Assembly: GCF_016756775.1 (NCBI RefSeq)
Contig: NZ_JAERMU010000003.1
Location: 62,001-126,000, forward strand
Source of the DNA: Dryocola clanedunensis subsp. sulfonylureivorans
GTDB taxonomy: Bacteria > Pseudomonadota > Gammaproteobacteria > Enterobacterales > Enterobacteriaceae
DNA length: 64,000 nucleotides
Direction of reading: 5' to 3'
Made by a program: the position numbers and the translations under genes. Shown here in pieces: positions 27,082 to 36,406 of the stretch. The notes beneath the pieces are model-generated. The model was not told the origin of the DNA. It ran no database searches and saw only the letters and a program-made list of their open reading frames with translations. Position 1 is the stretch's first letter. Each line of letters starts with the position of its first letter.

Positions 27082-27539
27082 AAACGATTGAGCTGAAAGT
27101 AAATGGTATTCGCCTGTCGCGGGAAGTGGATGACAGCCGGAGACTGGTTGATTTCCTGCGTGAAGATCTCCGGCTAACCGGGACGAAAGAAGGCTGCTCG
27201 GTGGGGGAATGTGGTGCTTGTACCGTCATCATGAACGGCAAGGCTGTTTGTTCTTGTCTGATTCTTGCTGTGCAGTGTACCGGAGCAGAAATCACAACTG
27301 TCGAAGCGTTACATCATGACCCAGTAGGAGTGAAGCTGCAAAAGGCGTTCGTGCGCCACGGAGGTACGCAGTGCGGGTTCTGTACTCCGGGTGTGTTGAT
27401 GAGCAGCAAAGCGCTGCTGGATGCTCATCCGCAGCCTTCAGATGAACAAATCTGTGAAGCCCTCGAAGGTAATCTTTGTCGTTGTACCGGTTATCATCCA
27501 GTGATTAAGTCCATTAAGGCCGTCCTTAAAACGGTGTAG
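27078..27539 (+). CDS. xdhC: Xanthine dehydrogenase iron-sulfur subunit
   Basis: A 153-residue subunit with two [2Fe-2S] clusters that carries electrons from the molybdenum site to FAD. The plant-type cluster is CSVGECGACTV (C40, C45, C48) plus C60, and the helical-domain cluster is CGFC near residue 99-102 with CRC near 134-136 (GNLCRCTGYHPV). Start and the previous stop share ATGA, giving coupled translation and a 1:1 ratio with the fused large subunit. It corresponds to E. coli XdhC, which should not be confused with the unrelated XdhC chaperone family encoded at 36407-37243. Confidence 0.94.
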   Translation: MKTIELKVNGIRLSREVDDSRRLVDFLREDLRLTGTKEGCSVGECGACTVIMNGKAVCSCLILAVQCTGAEITTVEALHHDPVGVKLQKAFVRHGGTQCGFCTPGVLMSSKALLDAHPQPSDEQICEALEGNLCRCTGYHPVIKSIKAVLKTV

Positions 27540-27548
27540 TCACTCTTT

Positions 27549-27573
27549 GGCCCCGGCTAACGGGGCCTTTTTT
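27549..27573 (+). terminator. Intrinsic terminator between xdhC and mocA
   Basis: GGCCCCG (27549-27555) pairs with CGGGGCC (27561-27567) around GCTAA and is followed by six T. This is a strong rho-independent terminator ten bases after the xdhC stop, leaving mocA, 12 bases on, to be expressed by read-through or from its own weak promoter. Confidence 0.85.
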
Positions 27574-27585
27574 AAGGACAGAGAA

Positions 27586-28221
27586 ATGAATAACGGACCT
27601 GAGTGCGTCATGCTGGCTGCGGGACTTTCCAGCAGAATGGGGGCATGGAAAATGATGCTGCCCTGGGGTGACACAACCATACTGGATAGCGCGATAGAAA
27701 ATGCGCTGGGCTTTTGCAGTCGCATCATTCTGGTGACCGGGCACCGGGCAGCAGAGCTACATGTTCGCTACGGTGAGCATCCGCAAATCACCCTGGCTTA
27801 TAATGCTGACTATCTAAATGGCATGTTTTCATCGGTGGTTTGTGGCGTGATGCAAACTCGCGGAGAGCATTTTTTCCTCGCACTCGGTGACATGCCCGCC
27901 GTCACGCCCGCCGTCTACGCAAAATTGTGGGCGCAACGTGGGAAATTCTGCATAGTGCCGGAATACAACAGTTACAGGGGGCACCCGGCTTTACTTCCCA
28001 CCGCGATGCGCCGCACTATTCTGGCAGCGCCTGGCGAAACAACACTGAAGCCATTAATGCAGCGCTTTGGCCGGGTAAGTGTTCCGGTTGATGAGCAAGC
28101 GATCCATGAGGACATCGATACACCCGCTCAGTACCATGAATGCTTCCAGGGTTGTGATTTAAAAAATAGAGTTACAAAGTCTCACTTTTTACATCCAGAG
28201 ACTCCAGACCATATTTTTTGA
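27586..28221 (+). CDS. mocA: Molybdenum cofactor cytidylyltransferase MocA
   Basis: A 211-residue nucleotidyltransferase that converts molybdopterin-Mo to the cytosine dinucleotide form used by xanthine-dehydrogenase-type enzymes in E. coli. The signature VMLAAGLSSRMGAWKMMLPW is almost the E. coli MocA (YgfJ) sequence; FFLALGDMP binds metal/nucleotide and GHPALL and DIDTP are the other family motifs. AAGGA lies about 7 bases before the ATG. The C-terminus runs about 20 residues past the usual end and overlaps the 3' end of the convergent ygeV by 50 bases. The terminator just upstream may set it to a low catalytic level relative to the xdh subunits. Confidence 0.9.
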   Translation: MNNGPECVMLAAGLSSRMGAWKMMLPWGDTTILDSAIENALGFCSRIILVTGHRAAELHVRYGEHPQITLAYNADYLNGMFSSVVCGVMQTRGEHFFLALGDMPAVTPAVYAKLWAQRGKFCIVPEYNSYRGHPALLPTAMRRTILAAPGETTLKPLMQRFGRVSVPVDEQAIHEDIDTPAQYHECFQGCDLKNRVTKSHFLHPETPDHIF

Positions 28222-29965
28222 TCTTACGATAAAGCGTGGCGACACCGATGCCCAGTTCTGCCGCAATAATGCGTTTATTAGTCTGGCGAATGAGTGCCTC
28301 CTCAATTAATGTTTTCTCAATAGACTTAAGATTCGCATTATTGTTGAGCACAGTTTCCTTTGTCAGGGGGGATGAATACCCCTGCTGCGAGGCATGGAAA
28401 GAAGGGGGGAGCATTGCGCAATCTATAACTTCCCCCGTAGGGACAATATTAACGAGGTATTCAATTAGATTACTGAGTTCGCGAACGTTGCCCGGCCAGC
28501 GGTAGCGTTCGAAAGCAACAATCACCTCGTTGTTAACACCAGGATATGCTTTACCTATTCTTTGCGAATGTAAGTTAAGGAAAAAATGCATCAGCAGCTC
28601 AATATCACCTTGCCGTTCGTACAAGGGAGGCAGTGGGATGGGGATAACATTCAGTCGATAGAATAGATCTTCGCGAAACTGTCCGTCTGCAATTTTAGAA
28701 TCCAGTTTCTGGTTGGTCGCGGAAATAACCCGAATATCAACTTTTATCGTATGACTGGCACCTACGGGTTGTAATTCTCTGGTTTCAAGAACCCGCAAAA
28801 GCTTAGCCTGTAAAATAAGTGGCATATCACCAATCTCATCAAGGAAAAGCGTGCCACCTTGCGCTGACTGAATAAGACCTATTTTTCCACCGGGTGCGGC
28901 ACCGGTAAAAGCACCTTTGCTGTAGCCAAAGAGTTCACTTTCCAGCAAATTCTCTGGAATAGCCGCGCAGTTAATAGCAATAAAGGGTTTCGTATGACGA
29001 GCACTCAGTCGATGTACTGCTCTGGCCACCACTTCTTTCCCCGTACCGCTTTCGCCAGTGATCATAATACTTGAGGGGCTGCTGGCGACTTGCGTGATAA
29101 GGCGTTTAACCGTCTGCATCTGGTAAGAGTCACCGATAATTTGTTCTATTTTTATTTCGGCGTGGCGCAGCGCTTCATAATCCAGTAAATGTGACTGGTG
29201 AAAGGCAAACAGCAAGAGTCGATGGTTATCCACCAAAAGAAGCTGGCAGGTAAGGGTTTTCTTAATATCGTTGCATTGCAGCAGGTACTGCACAAACCCG
29301 TTTTCCGCAATGGTAGAAAAGGTGAGCGGCTGTAAATCGATGGTCTGGCCCAGTAGGCTCTCTTCGGTAACATTAAGAAGTTTTAGTGAGTTTTTATTGC
29401 ATAAAACAACGCGATTCAAATCATCCAGCACCAGAACGCCCTGGTCCATGGCGGCAATCAGTCGTGAAAAAAGTTGCGTGTCGCGCACGCTGGAATTGGT
29501 ATGTCTGGTCAGATTGCTGATCACCAGCGCTGAAATATGTTTGATATACTGCGTGAAGACCAGACTGTTATCACACAGTCTTTGATACTGTTCAGGATTA
29601 ACCGCAATTAAGCTAATGACCCCCAGACATTGCTCCTCGTGGACAACGGGAACGCCAATAAAAGCCATTTCATGGCAGCAATCCCGGCCATCGCAATCCT
29701 TACACAGAGGGTCAAGCCTTGCGTGCAAAACAATTTTCTCTTTCTTTGATTCAATGACAGAACGTAACAAACTATTATTTGTGTTAGGGACTTTACCTAA
29801 GTCCTGACTATATGTCCCGCTGCCGGCGACGCGAACAAATTGATTATCAATCACCTCTACTTCAAGTTGCAAAACTCGGTGCAATAATTGAGTGAGATGC
29901 GCTACCGTCGCCTGTACTCTTAATAACGTTCCTGGGGTGTCGTGCATGGTTTTTTTATCAGACAT
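28172..29965 (-). CDS. ygeV: Sigma54-dependent transcriptional activator YgeV
   Basis: A 597-residue enhancer-binding protein. An N-terminal sensor region (about 1-270, with a GAF-like first part and PAS-like AMDQGVLVLDDLNRVVLCNKNSL) contains the cysteine set C88-C91-C96-C97 in DPLCKDCDGRDCC. The AAA+ domain has Walker A GESGTGKE (304-311), the sigma54-contacting GAFTGA loop (351-356), GTLFLDEIGDMPL and FREDLFYRLNVIPI. The C-terminal Fis-type helix-turn-helix ends ELGIGVATLYRKIKKYGL. It matches E. coli YgeV throughout and is the only sigma54 activator in the window, next to three sigma54 promoters, so it is very likely their activator. The last 50 bases overlap mocA. Confidence 0.93.
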   Translation of the reverse strand: MSDKKTMHDTPGTLLRVQATVAHLTQLLHRVLQLEVEVIDNQFVRVAGSGTYSQDLGKVPNTNNSLLRSVIESKKEKIVLHARLDPLCKDCDGRDCCHEMAFIGVPVVHEEQCLGVISLIAVNPEQYQRLCDNSLVFTQYIKHISALVISNLTRHTNSSVRDTQLFSRLIAAMDQGVLVLDDLNRVVLCNKNSLKLLNVTEESLLGQTIDLQPLTFSTIAENGFVQYLLQCNDIKKTLTCQLLLVDNHRLLLFAFHQSHLLDYEALRHAEIKIEQIIGDSYQMQTVKRLITQVASSPSSIMITGESGTGKEVVARAVHRLSARHTKPFIAINCAAIPENLLESELFGYSKGAFTGAAPGGKIGLIQSAQGGTLFLDEIGDMPLILQAKLLRVLETRELQPVGASHTIKVDIRVISATNQKLDSKIADGQFREDLFYRLNVIPIPLPPLYERQGDIELLMHFFLNLHSQRIGKAYPGVNNEVIVAFERYRWPGNVRELSNLIEYLVNIVPTGEVIDCAMLPPSFHASQQGYSSPLTKETVLNNNANLKSIEKTLIEEALIRQTNKRIIAAELGIGVATLYRKIKKYGLESLDVKSETL

Positions 29966-30349
29966 AAAAAGTACCTGTAATCGTCAGGAGATTTTTCAAC
30001 TTAATACAAATTGCAAATGCCGTTTTATTGACTCTGTCCTGCTGTAATCTGGCACATTGAGAATCTCATTATGAGAAATCAGAATCGCGTTATCATTCTG
30101 AATCACTGTTTGTTGGCTGCTCGTTAGCATACGTGAAGTTAATTCATCATTTTTCCACTCAAGTGACCTGAATCGTTATCAATGAAATGGCAGTTACTTT
30201 TAATTGCATAGTGAATTCCGACACCCCTCACAAAAATTAACCTGTTTTCTACTACCTAAACGTTCTGGCACGAAACTTGTTACTTCTTAACCCATAAGCA
30301 GAGCGCGCTGCCATGCGCGGATTATTTTCAATCACAGAGGTCAAGTGTC
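29966..30349. other. Divergent regulatory region ygeV / ygeW
   Basis: 384 bases without a gene. They hold the ygeW sigma54 promoter, a small palindrome TCTCATTATGAGA (30064-30076), an inverted repeat TCAGAAT-N9-ATTCTGA (30079-30101), and two imperfect matches to the left half of the TTATC-N5-GATAA element at 30090 and 30176. The ygeV promoter was not identified. Confidence 0.55.
30266..30281 (+). promoter_or_regulatory. Sigma54 (-24/-12) promoter of the ygeW operon
   Basis: TGGCACGAAACTTGTT has a perfect -24 half (TGGCACG) and a -12 half TTGT where TTGC is usual. Spacing is correct. The start of transcription would lie near 30292, about 58 bases before ygeW. Confidence 0.75.
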
Positions 30350-31537
30350 ATGAGTTCAATTGCAAGGCTAATCGAAGCAATTAATCAATTACCATCCGAT
30401 CTACACAGCAAAGACTTTCTTCTTACCTGGGAACAGAGCCAGTGTGAACTACAACAGGTGCTGGGTATTGCAGAAACGCTGAAAAGCTTACGTGCAGAAA
30501 ATATCGCTACGCGAGTTTTCAACAGTGGCCTGGGGATCTCCGTCTTCCGTGATAACTCTACTCGCACACGATTCTCTTACGCGTCGGCACTGAACCTGCT
30601 GGGGCTTGCTCAGCAAGATTTGGACGAGGGGAAATCGCAAATCGCCCACGGTGAAACGGTCCGCGAAACAGCCAATATGATCTCGTTTTGCGCTGATGCC
30701 ATCGGTATTCGCGATGATATGTACCTTGGTGCTGGCAATGCTTATATGCGCGAGGTCGGGGCGGCCCTTGACGACGGCTTTGCTCAGGGCGTCCTGCCCC
30801 AACGTCCAGCGCTTATCAACCTGCAGTGCGATATAGACCACCCGACACAGTCAATGGCGGATTTAGCCTGGCTGAAAGAGCACTTTGGCGGGCTGGACAA
30901 GCTAAAAGGTAAAAAAATTGCTATGACCTGGGCTTACTCACCCAGCTACGGCAAGCCATTATCGGTGCCGCAGGGGATTATCGGCCTGATGACCCGCTTT
31001 GGCATGGACGTTACGTTGGCGCATCCGGAAGGTTATGATTTGATTCCCGACGTGCTGGACGTCGCACGAAATAATGCCAGCCAGAGCGGGGGAAGCTTCC
31101 GTCAGGTGGCCACGATGGAAGAGGCTTTTGAGGGGGCCGACATTGTCTACCCGAAATCCTGGGCACCTTGGCAGGTCATGCAACAACGTACAGAACTTCT
31201 GTACGCCAACGATGACAAGGGTCTTAAAGATCTTGAAAAAGCCTGCCTGAATCAAAATGCTCAACATAAAAACTGGCACTGCACTGAAGCGCTGATGAAA
31301 CGGACCAAAGGTGGCAAAGCGCTGTATATGCACTGTCTGCCCGCAGATATCACGGGCGTGTCTTGTGAAGCTGGCGAAGTCGAAGAGAGCGTATTTGAAC
31401 GTTATCGCATTGCGACTTACAAAGAGGCCAGCTGGAAACCCTACATCATTGCCGCCATGATCCTCGCCCGAAAATACGCCCGCCCAGGTGATGTACTGGC
31501 ACAAATGCTGCGTGAAGCCCAACCTCGAATCAAATAA
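30350..31537 (+). CDS. ygeW: Carbamoyltransferase-family protein YgeW
   Basis: A 395-residue member of the aspartate/ornithine carbamoyltransferase superfamily with unknown second substrate. The carbamoyl-phosphate loop STRTR is at residues 70-74, followed by LQCDIDHPTQSMADL and HCLPADITGVSCEAGEV. It is nearly colinear with E. coli YgeW. GAGG precedes the ATG. Working in the breakdown direction it would phosphorolyse a carbamoylated purine-derived amine or acid to carbamoyl phosphate, which YqeA at the end of the same operon could turn into ATP, CO2 and ammonia; that coupling is inference. Confidence 0.92.
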   Translation: MSSIARLIEAINQLPSDLHSKDFLLTWEQSQCELQQVLGIAETLKSLRAENIATRVFNSGLGISVFRDNSTRTRFSYASALNLLGLAQQDLDEGKSQIAHGETVRETANMISFCADAIGIRDDMYLGAGNAYMREVGAALDDGFAQGVLPQRPALINLQCDIDHPTQSMADLAWLKEHFGGLDKLKGKKIAMTWAYSPSYGKPLSVPQGIIGLMTRFGMDVTLAHPEGYDLIPDVLDVARNNASQSGGSFRQVATMEEAFEGADIVYPKSWAPWQVMQQRTELLYANDDKGLKDLEKACLNQNAQHKNWHCTEALMKRTKGGKALYMHCLPADITGVSCEAGEVEESVFERYRIATYKEASWKPYIIAAMILARKYARPGDVLAQMLREAQPRIK

Positions 31538-31544
31538 GCGACCT

Positions 31545-31563
31545 GTCGCCCGCCGCGGGCGAC
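31545..31563 (+). other. Intercistronic stem-loop ygeW-ygeX
   Basis: GTCGCCCG and CGGGCGAC pair around CCG directly before the ygeX ribosome-binding site. No T-run follows, so it more likely shields or processes the mRNA than ends it. Confidence 0.5.
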
Positions 31564-31581
31564 CCTCATAAGGAGGATTTC

Positions 31582-32772
31582 ATGTCCCGGTTTACGATTC
31601 CGATGAACATTGCTGATAACGCCTGGTTTAACGGTGAGGGAATGGCGCTTTTCTCACAGGAGCCAGCCCTCAAAGCCAGAGCTTTTCATCAGCAGCTTCC
31701 TGGGTATCAGCCTACGCCACTGTACGCCATGAATGCGTTTGCCAAAGCACTTGGCGTGAGTCAGGTGTGGGTCAAAGATGAGTCTCAGCGCTTTGGTCTG
31801 AATGCCTTCAAAATGCTTGGCGGCGCTTATGCCATTGCGCGTCTTTATTGCGAAAAATACCAGCTGAATATCAAAGACTTCTCCTTCGCACAGTGTCGAA
31901 ACTCTCCACGCGAAAAAATGACCTTTGCCACGACGACAGACGGCAACCACGGACGCGGCGTGGCATGGGCGGCAAAAGAGTTAGGCCAACATGCGGTGAT
32001 TTATATGCCCAAAGGTTCTTCCCAGGAGCGTGTCGATCACATTACGCGTTTGGGGGCACAGTGCATCGTTACTGAGATGAACTACGACGATACAGTACGT
32101 CTGACTGAACGTACTGCGGCAGAGCATGGCTGGGAAGTGGTACAGGACACCGCCTGGGAAGGTTATACGGAAATCCCAACGTGGATCATGCAAGGATACG
32201 CGACCCTTGCAGTGGAAGCCGCAAAACAAATGTCCGACGCGCCGACACATGTATTTTTACAGGCGGGGGTCGGTGCGATGGCTGCCGGTGTGCTGGGCTA
32301 TCTGGTAGATATTTATGGCGCTGAAAAACTCCATAGCGTGATTGTCGAACCTGACCGCGCAGACTGTCTTTACCGCTCTTGCCGCAGCGGCAACATGACT
32401 GCGGTTGGTGGTGAAATGAACACCATCATGGCCGGATTAGCCTGTGGGGAACCTAATCCTCTGGGCTGGCCGCTGCTGCGTAATTGCGCCCACCAATTCA
32501 TCTCCTGTGACGATCGTGTCGCAGCACTTGGCATGCGCGTGCTGGGTAACCCATTGCGGGGTGATACCCCGGTCGTGTCGGGAGAGTCAGGGGCCGTCAC
32601 GATGGGCGTGCTGGCTGCTGTCTTGTTCCATCCGCAAAAAGAAGATCTCATGCAACAGCTGGGACTGGACGAAAAATCCCGGGTGCTGTTGATCAGCACC
32701 GAAGGTGACACCGACGTTCAGCACTACCGTGAAGTGGTATGGGAAGGAAAACACAGTATTTCAGGCTGTTAA
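31582..32772 (+). CDS. ygeX: 2,3-diaminopropionate ammonia-lyase YgeX
   Basis: A 396-residue PLP enzyme of fold type II that splits 2,3-diaminopropionate into pyruvate and two ammonia. The PLP lysine is K77 in [15 protein letters not shown], followed by [18 protein letters not shown] and the phosphate-binding [21 protein letters not shown] stands just before the ATG. It matches E. coli YgeX. In the block it would act late, draining a C3 diamine product of purine ring opening into pyruvate and ammonia; the identity of the in vivo substrate is supported by the enzyme family, not by this sequence. Confidence 0.94.
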   Translation: MSRFTIPMNIADNAWFNGEGMALFSQEPALKARAFHQQLPGYQPTPLYAMNAFAKALGVSQVWVKDESQRFGLNAFKMLGGAYAIARLYCEKYQLNIKDFSFAQCRNSPREKMTFATTTDGNHGRGVAWAAKELGQHAVIYMPKGSSQERVDHITRLGAQCIVTEMNYDDTVRLTERTAAEHGWEVVQDTAWEGYTEIPTWIMQGYATLAVEAAKQMSDAPTHVFLQAGVGAMAAGVLGYLVDIYGAEKLHSVIVEPDRADCLYRSCRSGNMTAVGGEMNTIMAGLACGEPNPLGWPLLRNCAHQFISCDDRVAALGMRVLGNPLRGDTPVVSGESGAVTMGVLAAVLFHPQKEDLMQQLGLDEKSRVLLISTEGDTDVQHYREVVWEGKHSISGC

Positions 32773-32788
32773 CATCAGGAGCACTATC

Positions 32789-34003
32789 ATGGCTAAAATT
32801 CCGTTTAGTGAAATTGTCGCGAAAGCAGAAAGCTACAAAGCAGATATGACCCGCTTCTTACGCGATATGATCGCCATTCCCAGCGAAAGCTGCGATGAAA
32901 AACGCGTTGTCCACCGCATCAAGGAAGAGATGGAAAAGGTGGGTTTCGACAAGGTTGAAATTGACCCAATGGGAAACGTGTTGGGCTATATCGGACACGG
33001 CCCACACCTCATTGCGATGGACGCTCACATAGATACCGTAGGGATTGGCAATATAAAAAACTGGGATTTTGATCCCTACAAGGGCATGGAAAACGACGAC
33101 ATTATCGGCGGTCGCGGTTCGTCTGACCAGGAAGGCGGCATGGCCTCCATGGTGTACGCGGGTAAAATTATCAAAGATCTGGGGCTGGAGGGGGATTACA
33201 CCCTGCTGGTCACAGGCACCGTTCAGGAAGAAGATTGTGATGGCCTGTGCTGGCAGTACATTATTGAACAGTCGAAAATTCGTCCGGAGTTTGTTGTCAG
33301 CACGGAACCTACAGATTGCCAAATCTACCGTGGCCAGCGCGGGCGTATGGAAATTCGCGTTGATGTGCAAGGCGTCAGTTGCCATGGCTCGGCACCAGAA
33401 CGCGGCGATAACGCGATTTTCAAAATGGGCCCCATTCTCGGTGAGCTGCAGGAGCTGAATAATCACCTTAAGCATGACGAATTCCTGGGTAAAGGAACGC
33501 TCACCGTTTCGGAAATTTTCTTCACTTCACCGAGTCGCTGTGCGGTAGCTGACAGCTGCGCCGTCTCTATAGATCGCCGCCTGACCTGGGGAGAAACCTG
33601 GGAAGGAGCACTGGAAGAGATCCGTTCTCTTCCTGCGGTTAAAGCAGCGAAAGCAGAAGTCAGTATGTATCACTATGAGCGTGCAGCCTGGACAGGCCTG
33701 GTCTATCCAACGGAATGCTACTTCCCGACCTGGAAGGTAGAGGAAGACCACTTCACCGTCAGAACGCTAAGTCAGGCGTATCAGGGACTGTTCCAAAAAG
33801 ATCCTGTTGTTGATAAGTGGACATTTTCCACCAATGGCGTTTCTATCATGGGCCGTCACGGCATTCCGGTCATCGGTTTCGGGCCGGGGAAAGAGCCGGA
33901 AGCTCACGCGCCAAACGAAAAAACCTGGAAGGCTCATCTTGTGACCTGTGCGGCCATGTACGCCGCCATTCCGCTGACTTACCTGGCACAGCGCCAGGGA
34001 TAA
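32789..34003 (+). CDS. ygeY: M20-family metallohydrolase YgeY
   Basis: A 404-residue zinc-dependent amidohydrolase/peptidase of the M20 (ArgE/DapE) family. Metal-site motifs are MDAHIDTV (H80, D82), [12 protein letters not shown], and QEEDCDG. AGGAG lies 7 bases before ATG 32789; the open frame upstream reads through ygeX and is rejected. It is colinear with E. coli YgeY (403 residues). Presumed to hydrolyse an N-acyl or N-carbamoyl intermediate of the purine route; the substrate is not known from sequence. Confidence 0.92.
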   Translation: MAKIPFSEIVAKAESYKADMTRFLRDMIAIPSESCDEKRVVHRIKEEMEKVGFDKVEIDPMGNVLGYIGHGPHLIAMDAHIDTVGIGNIKNWDFDPYKGMENDDIIGGRGSSDQEGGMASMVYAGKIIKDLGLEGDYTLLVTGTVQEEDCDGLCWQYIIEQSKIRPEFVVSTEPTDCQIYRGQRGRMEIRVDVQGVSCHGSAPERGDNAIFKMGPILGELQELNNHLKHDEFLGKGTLTVSEIFFTSPSRCAVADSCAVSIDRRLTWGETWEGALEEIRSLPAVKAAKAEVSMYHYERAAWTGLVYPTECYFPTWKVEEDHFTVRTLSQAYQGLFQKDPVVDKWTFSTNGVSIMGRHGIPVIGFGPGKEPEAHAPNEKTWKAHLVTCAAMYAAIPLTYLAQRQG

Positions 34004-34016
34004 GATATCTGGTCAT

Positions 34017-34041
34017 GGCGGGTAGGCTCTGTTTACCCGCC
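34017..34041 (+). other. Intercistronic stem-loop ygeY-hyuA
   Basis: GGCGGGTA and TACCCGCC pair around a 9-base loop, ending just before the hyuA ribosome-binding site. Like the one before ygeX it lacks a T-run. Confidence 0.5.
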
Positions 34042-34057
34042 TGAGGAAGGCGAAAAG

Positions 34058-35449
34058 ATGAAACGCTTAATCCAGGGCGGTACCGTTGTCGATGAATGGG
34101 GCGAGTACCGGCAGGACTTGCTTATCGAGAACGAAAGGATCGCAAGCCGCGAAGAGCATATCTCTGCGGATGAAGAGACAGAAATTATCGATGCATCAGG
34201 CTGTCTGGTGATGCCCGGAGGCATTGATGTGCATACGCATTTCAACATCGACGTCGGGCTTGCCCGCAGCTGTGATGACTTTTACTCCGGTACGCGAGCC
34301 GCAGCCTGTGGCGGCACAACCACCATCATTGACCACATGGGTTTTGGCCCGCAAGGTTGTAGCCTGCACCACCAGCTGGCGCTCTATCACGAATACGCAG
34401 CCGGAAAAGCAGTCATCGATTACAGCTTCCACGGTGTCATCCAGCATATTGATGAAGAGATCCTCAGTGAAATGGCGTCGATGGTCACGCAGGAGGGGAT
34501 CAGCAGCTTTAAAATTTATCTAACCTACCAGTACAAACTCGATGACGCCGCCATCCTGCAAGCTTTTGCCGAGCTGAAACGGGTGGGGGCTTTAATTACC
34601 GTCCACCCGGAAAATGATGCGGCCATCCGCTCCCGCGTTGAACAATTTGTTCGGGAAGGGAAAACGGCGGCAATCTGGCATGCTCGCAGCAGGCCCATAG
34701 CCTGTGAGGCAGAAGCTATCTCACGCGTTATCCATCTTGCCCAGCTGGCAGGGAATGCGCCGCTTTATATTGTGCACCTCTCTAATGGCCCCGGCCTTGA
34801 CGCGCTCCGGTGTGCTCGTCGGCAGGGGCAGCCTGTGTGGGTAGAGACCTGTCCACAATATCTTTTGCTCGACGAAAGCAGCTACGAACAGCCCGATGCG
34901 CTGAAATTTATCCTTAGCCCGCCGCTGCGGGAAAAAGCGCAACAGGCACTTTTGTGGGAGGGAATTTGTGACGGGTCGATAGATACAGTTGCGACCGACC
35001 ACTGCACCTTCCCATGGTCGCAGCGCCTCTTACTTTCCGATGGCAATTTTACTCGCTGCCCGAACGGTCTCCCGGGGGTGGAAAACCGTATGGCGCTGCT
35101 GTTTAGCACCGGTGTCGCAACCGGATTGGTGACACCGTCACGTTTTGTTGCTTTAACCAGCAGTAACCCGGCCAAACTCTTTGGGTTATGGCCGCAAAAA
35201 GGCTCCCTCCAGGTAGGTGCTGATGCGGATATCGTGCTGTTTGCACCGCACAAAACGGGCATCATTCGCCACGAATCACTGCACGATAACGTCGACTACT
35301 CGCCGTATGAAGGCATGGCGCTGCGTGGTCTGCCGGTGATGACAATATCCCGAGGAGAAATCGTCTGGCGTAATGGGTTATTCACCGGGCGAGCCGGACA
35401 CGGACGTTTTTTACATCGTTTGCCATTTACAACAAGGGACATGACATGA
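34058..35449 (+). CDS. hyuA: Hydantoinase/dihydropyrimidinase HyuA (YgeZ)
   Basis: A 463-residue cyclic amidohydrolase with a binuclear metal site. DVHTHF supplies H59 and H61, the carbamylated lysine is K152 in SSFKIYLTY, and TVHPEN, YIVHLSNG and VATDHC supply the remaining ligands. GAGGAAGG precedes the ATG. It matches E. coli HyuA (D-phenylhydantoinase) and would open a five- or six-membered cyclic ureide formed in purine breakdown. The stop overlaps yqeA (ATGA), so the two are coupled. Confidence 0.92.
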   Translation: MKRLIQGGTVVDEWGEYRQDLLIENERIASREEHISADEETEIIDASGCLVMPGGIDVHTHFNIDVGLARSCDDFYSGTRAAACGGTTTIIDHMGFGPQGCSLHHQLALYHEYAAGKAVIDYSFHGVIQHIDEEILSEMASMVTQEGISSFKIYLTYQYKLDDAAILQAFAELKRVGALITVHPENDAAIRSRVEQFVREGKTAAIWHARSRPIACEAEAISRVIHLAQLAGNAPLYIVHLSNGPGLDALRCARRQGQPVWVETCPQYLLLDESSYEQPDALKFILSPPLREKAQQALLWEGICDGSIDTVATDHCTFPWSQRLLLSDGNFTRCPNGLPGVENRMALLFSTGVATGLVTPSRFVALTSSNPAKLFGLWPQKGSLQVGADADIVLFAPHKTGIIRHESLHDNVDYSPYEGMALRGLPVMTISRGEIVWRNGLFTGRAGHGRFLHRLPFTTRDMT

Positions 35450-36378
35450 AAAAAAGAATAGTGCTGGCGCTCGGGGGAAATGCGCTCGGTGAGGACCTCG
35501 CACAGCAAATGCACGCGGTTAAAACTACAGCAAAGGCTATAGTAGACCTGATTGCCGAAGGGCATGAACTGGTGATAACCCACGGTAACGGGCCGCAGGT
35601 TGGGATGATCCACCAGGCGTTTGAAGCCGCTGCGATGCAGCATCACGGACAGGTATTGCCCATGTCAGTGTGTGTTGCACTAAGCCAGGGTTACATTGGT
35701 TATGATTTACAAAATGCATTGCGGGAAGAGATGCTCAATCGCGGAATTGATAAGCCGGTAACGACGCTTGTTACCCAGGTTCGGGTAGATAAACACGACC
35801 CGGCGTTTGTTGAACCAAGTAAGCCAATCGGTTCCTTCCTGAGCAAGAGCGAAGCGGAAAAACTGATGTCGCAGGGCATCGCCGTCCGTGAAGATTCCGG
35901 TCGCGGCTGGCGGCGCGTCGTTGCTTCACCTAAGCCTAAAGATATTATAGAGAAAGCGTCGGTCAAAGCGTTGCTTGAGGCCGGTCATGTCGCGATCACC
36001 GTCGGTGGGGGCGGTATACCTGTGATTGCCATCGGCCATCATCTCAAAGGAGCCAGTGCGGTCATTGACAAAGACTGGGCCAGCGCCGTACTGGCAGAGA
36101 TGATCGATGCAGACCTGCTGATTATTCTTACCGCCGTAGAAAAAGTGGCGATTAACTTTAATCGCCCCAATCAACAATGGCTCGACAGCATGACCCTGGA
36201 CGATGCCAGACGTTATGTGAACGAGGAGCAGTTTGCCAAAGGATCAATGTTGCCGAAGGTGGAAGCGGCAATGCACTTTGCCGCATCGGCCCCGGGACGT
36301 GAAACGCTCATTACCCTGCTTGAAAAGGCAAGCGAGGGGATTGCCGGTAAAACCGGTACCCGCCTGCGTAATTTGTGA
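35446..36378 (+). CDS. yqeA: Carbamate kinase-like YqeA
   Basis: A 310-residue amino-acid-kinase-fold enzyme making ATP from carbamoyl phosphate and ADP. Motifs: LALGGNALG at the start, VITHGNGPQVGMI, KPIGSFLS, GWRRVVASPKPKDI and TVGGGGIPVIA, then DKDWASAVLAEMIDADLLIILTAVEKVAINF. It overlaps hyuA by four bases at the end of the ygeW-ygeX-ygeY-hyuA-yqeA operon, so ATP gain would be the final step of that pathway. Full length, all family motifs intact. Confidence 0.94.
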   Translation: MKKRIVLALGGNALGEDLAQQMHAVKTTAKAIVDLIAEGHELVITHGNGPQVGMIHQAFEAAAMQHHGQVLPMSVCVALSQGYIGYDLQNALREEMLNRGIDKPVTTLVTQVRVDKHDPAFVEPSKPIGSFLSKSEAEKLMSQGIAVREDSGRGWRRVVASPKPKDIIEKASVKALLEAGHVAITVGGGGIPVIAIGHHLKGASAVIDKDWASAVLAEMIDADLLIILTAVEKVAINFNRPNQQWLDSMTLDDARRYVNEEQFAKGSMLPKVEAAMHFAASAPGRETLITLLEKASEGIAGKTGTRLRNL

Positions 36379-36406
36379 ACCAATGTGAGACGCCGTACTT
36401 ATCGGC

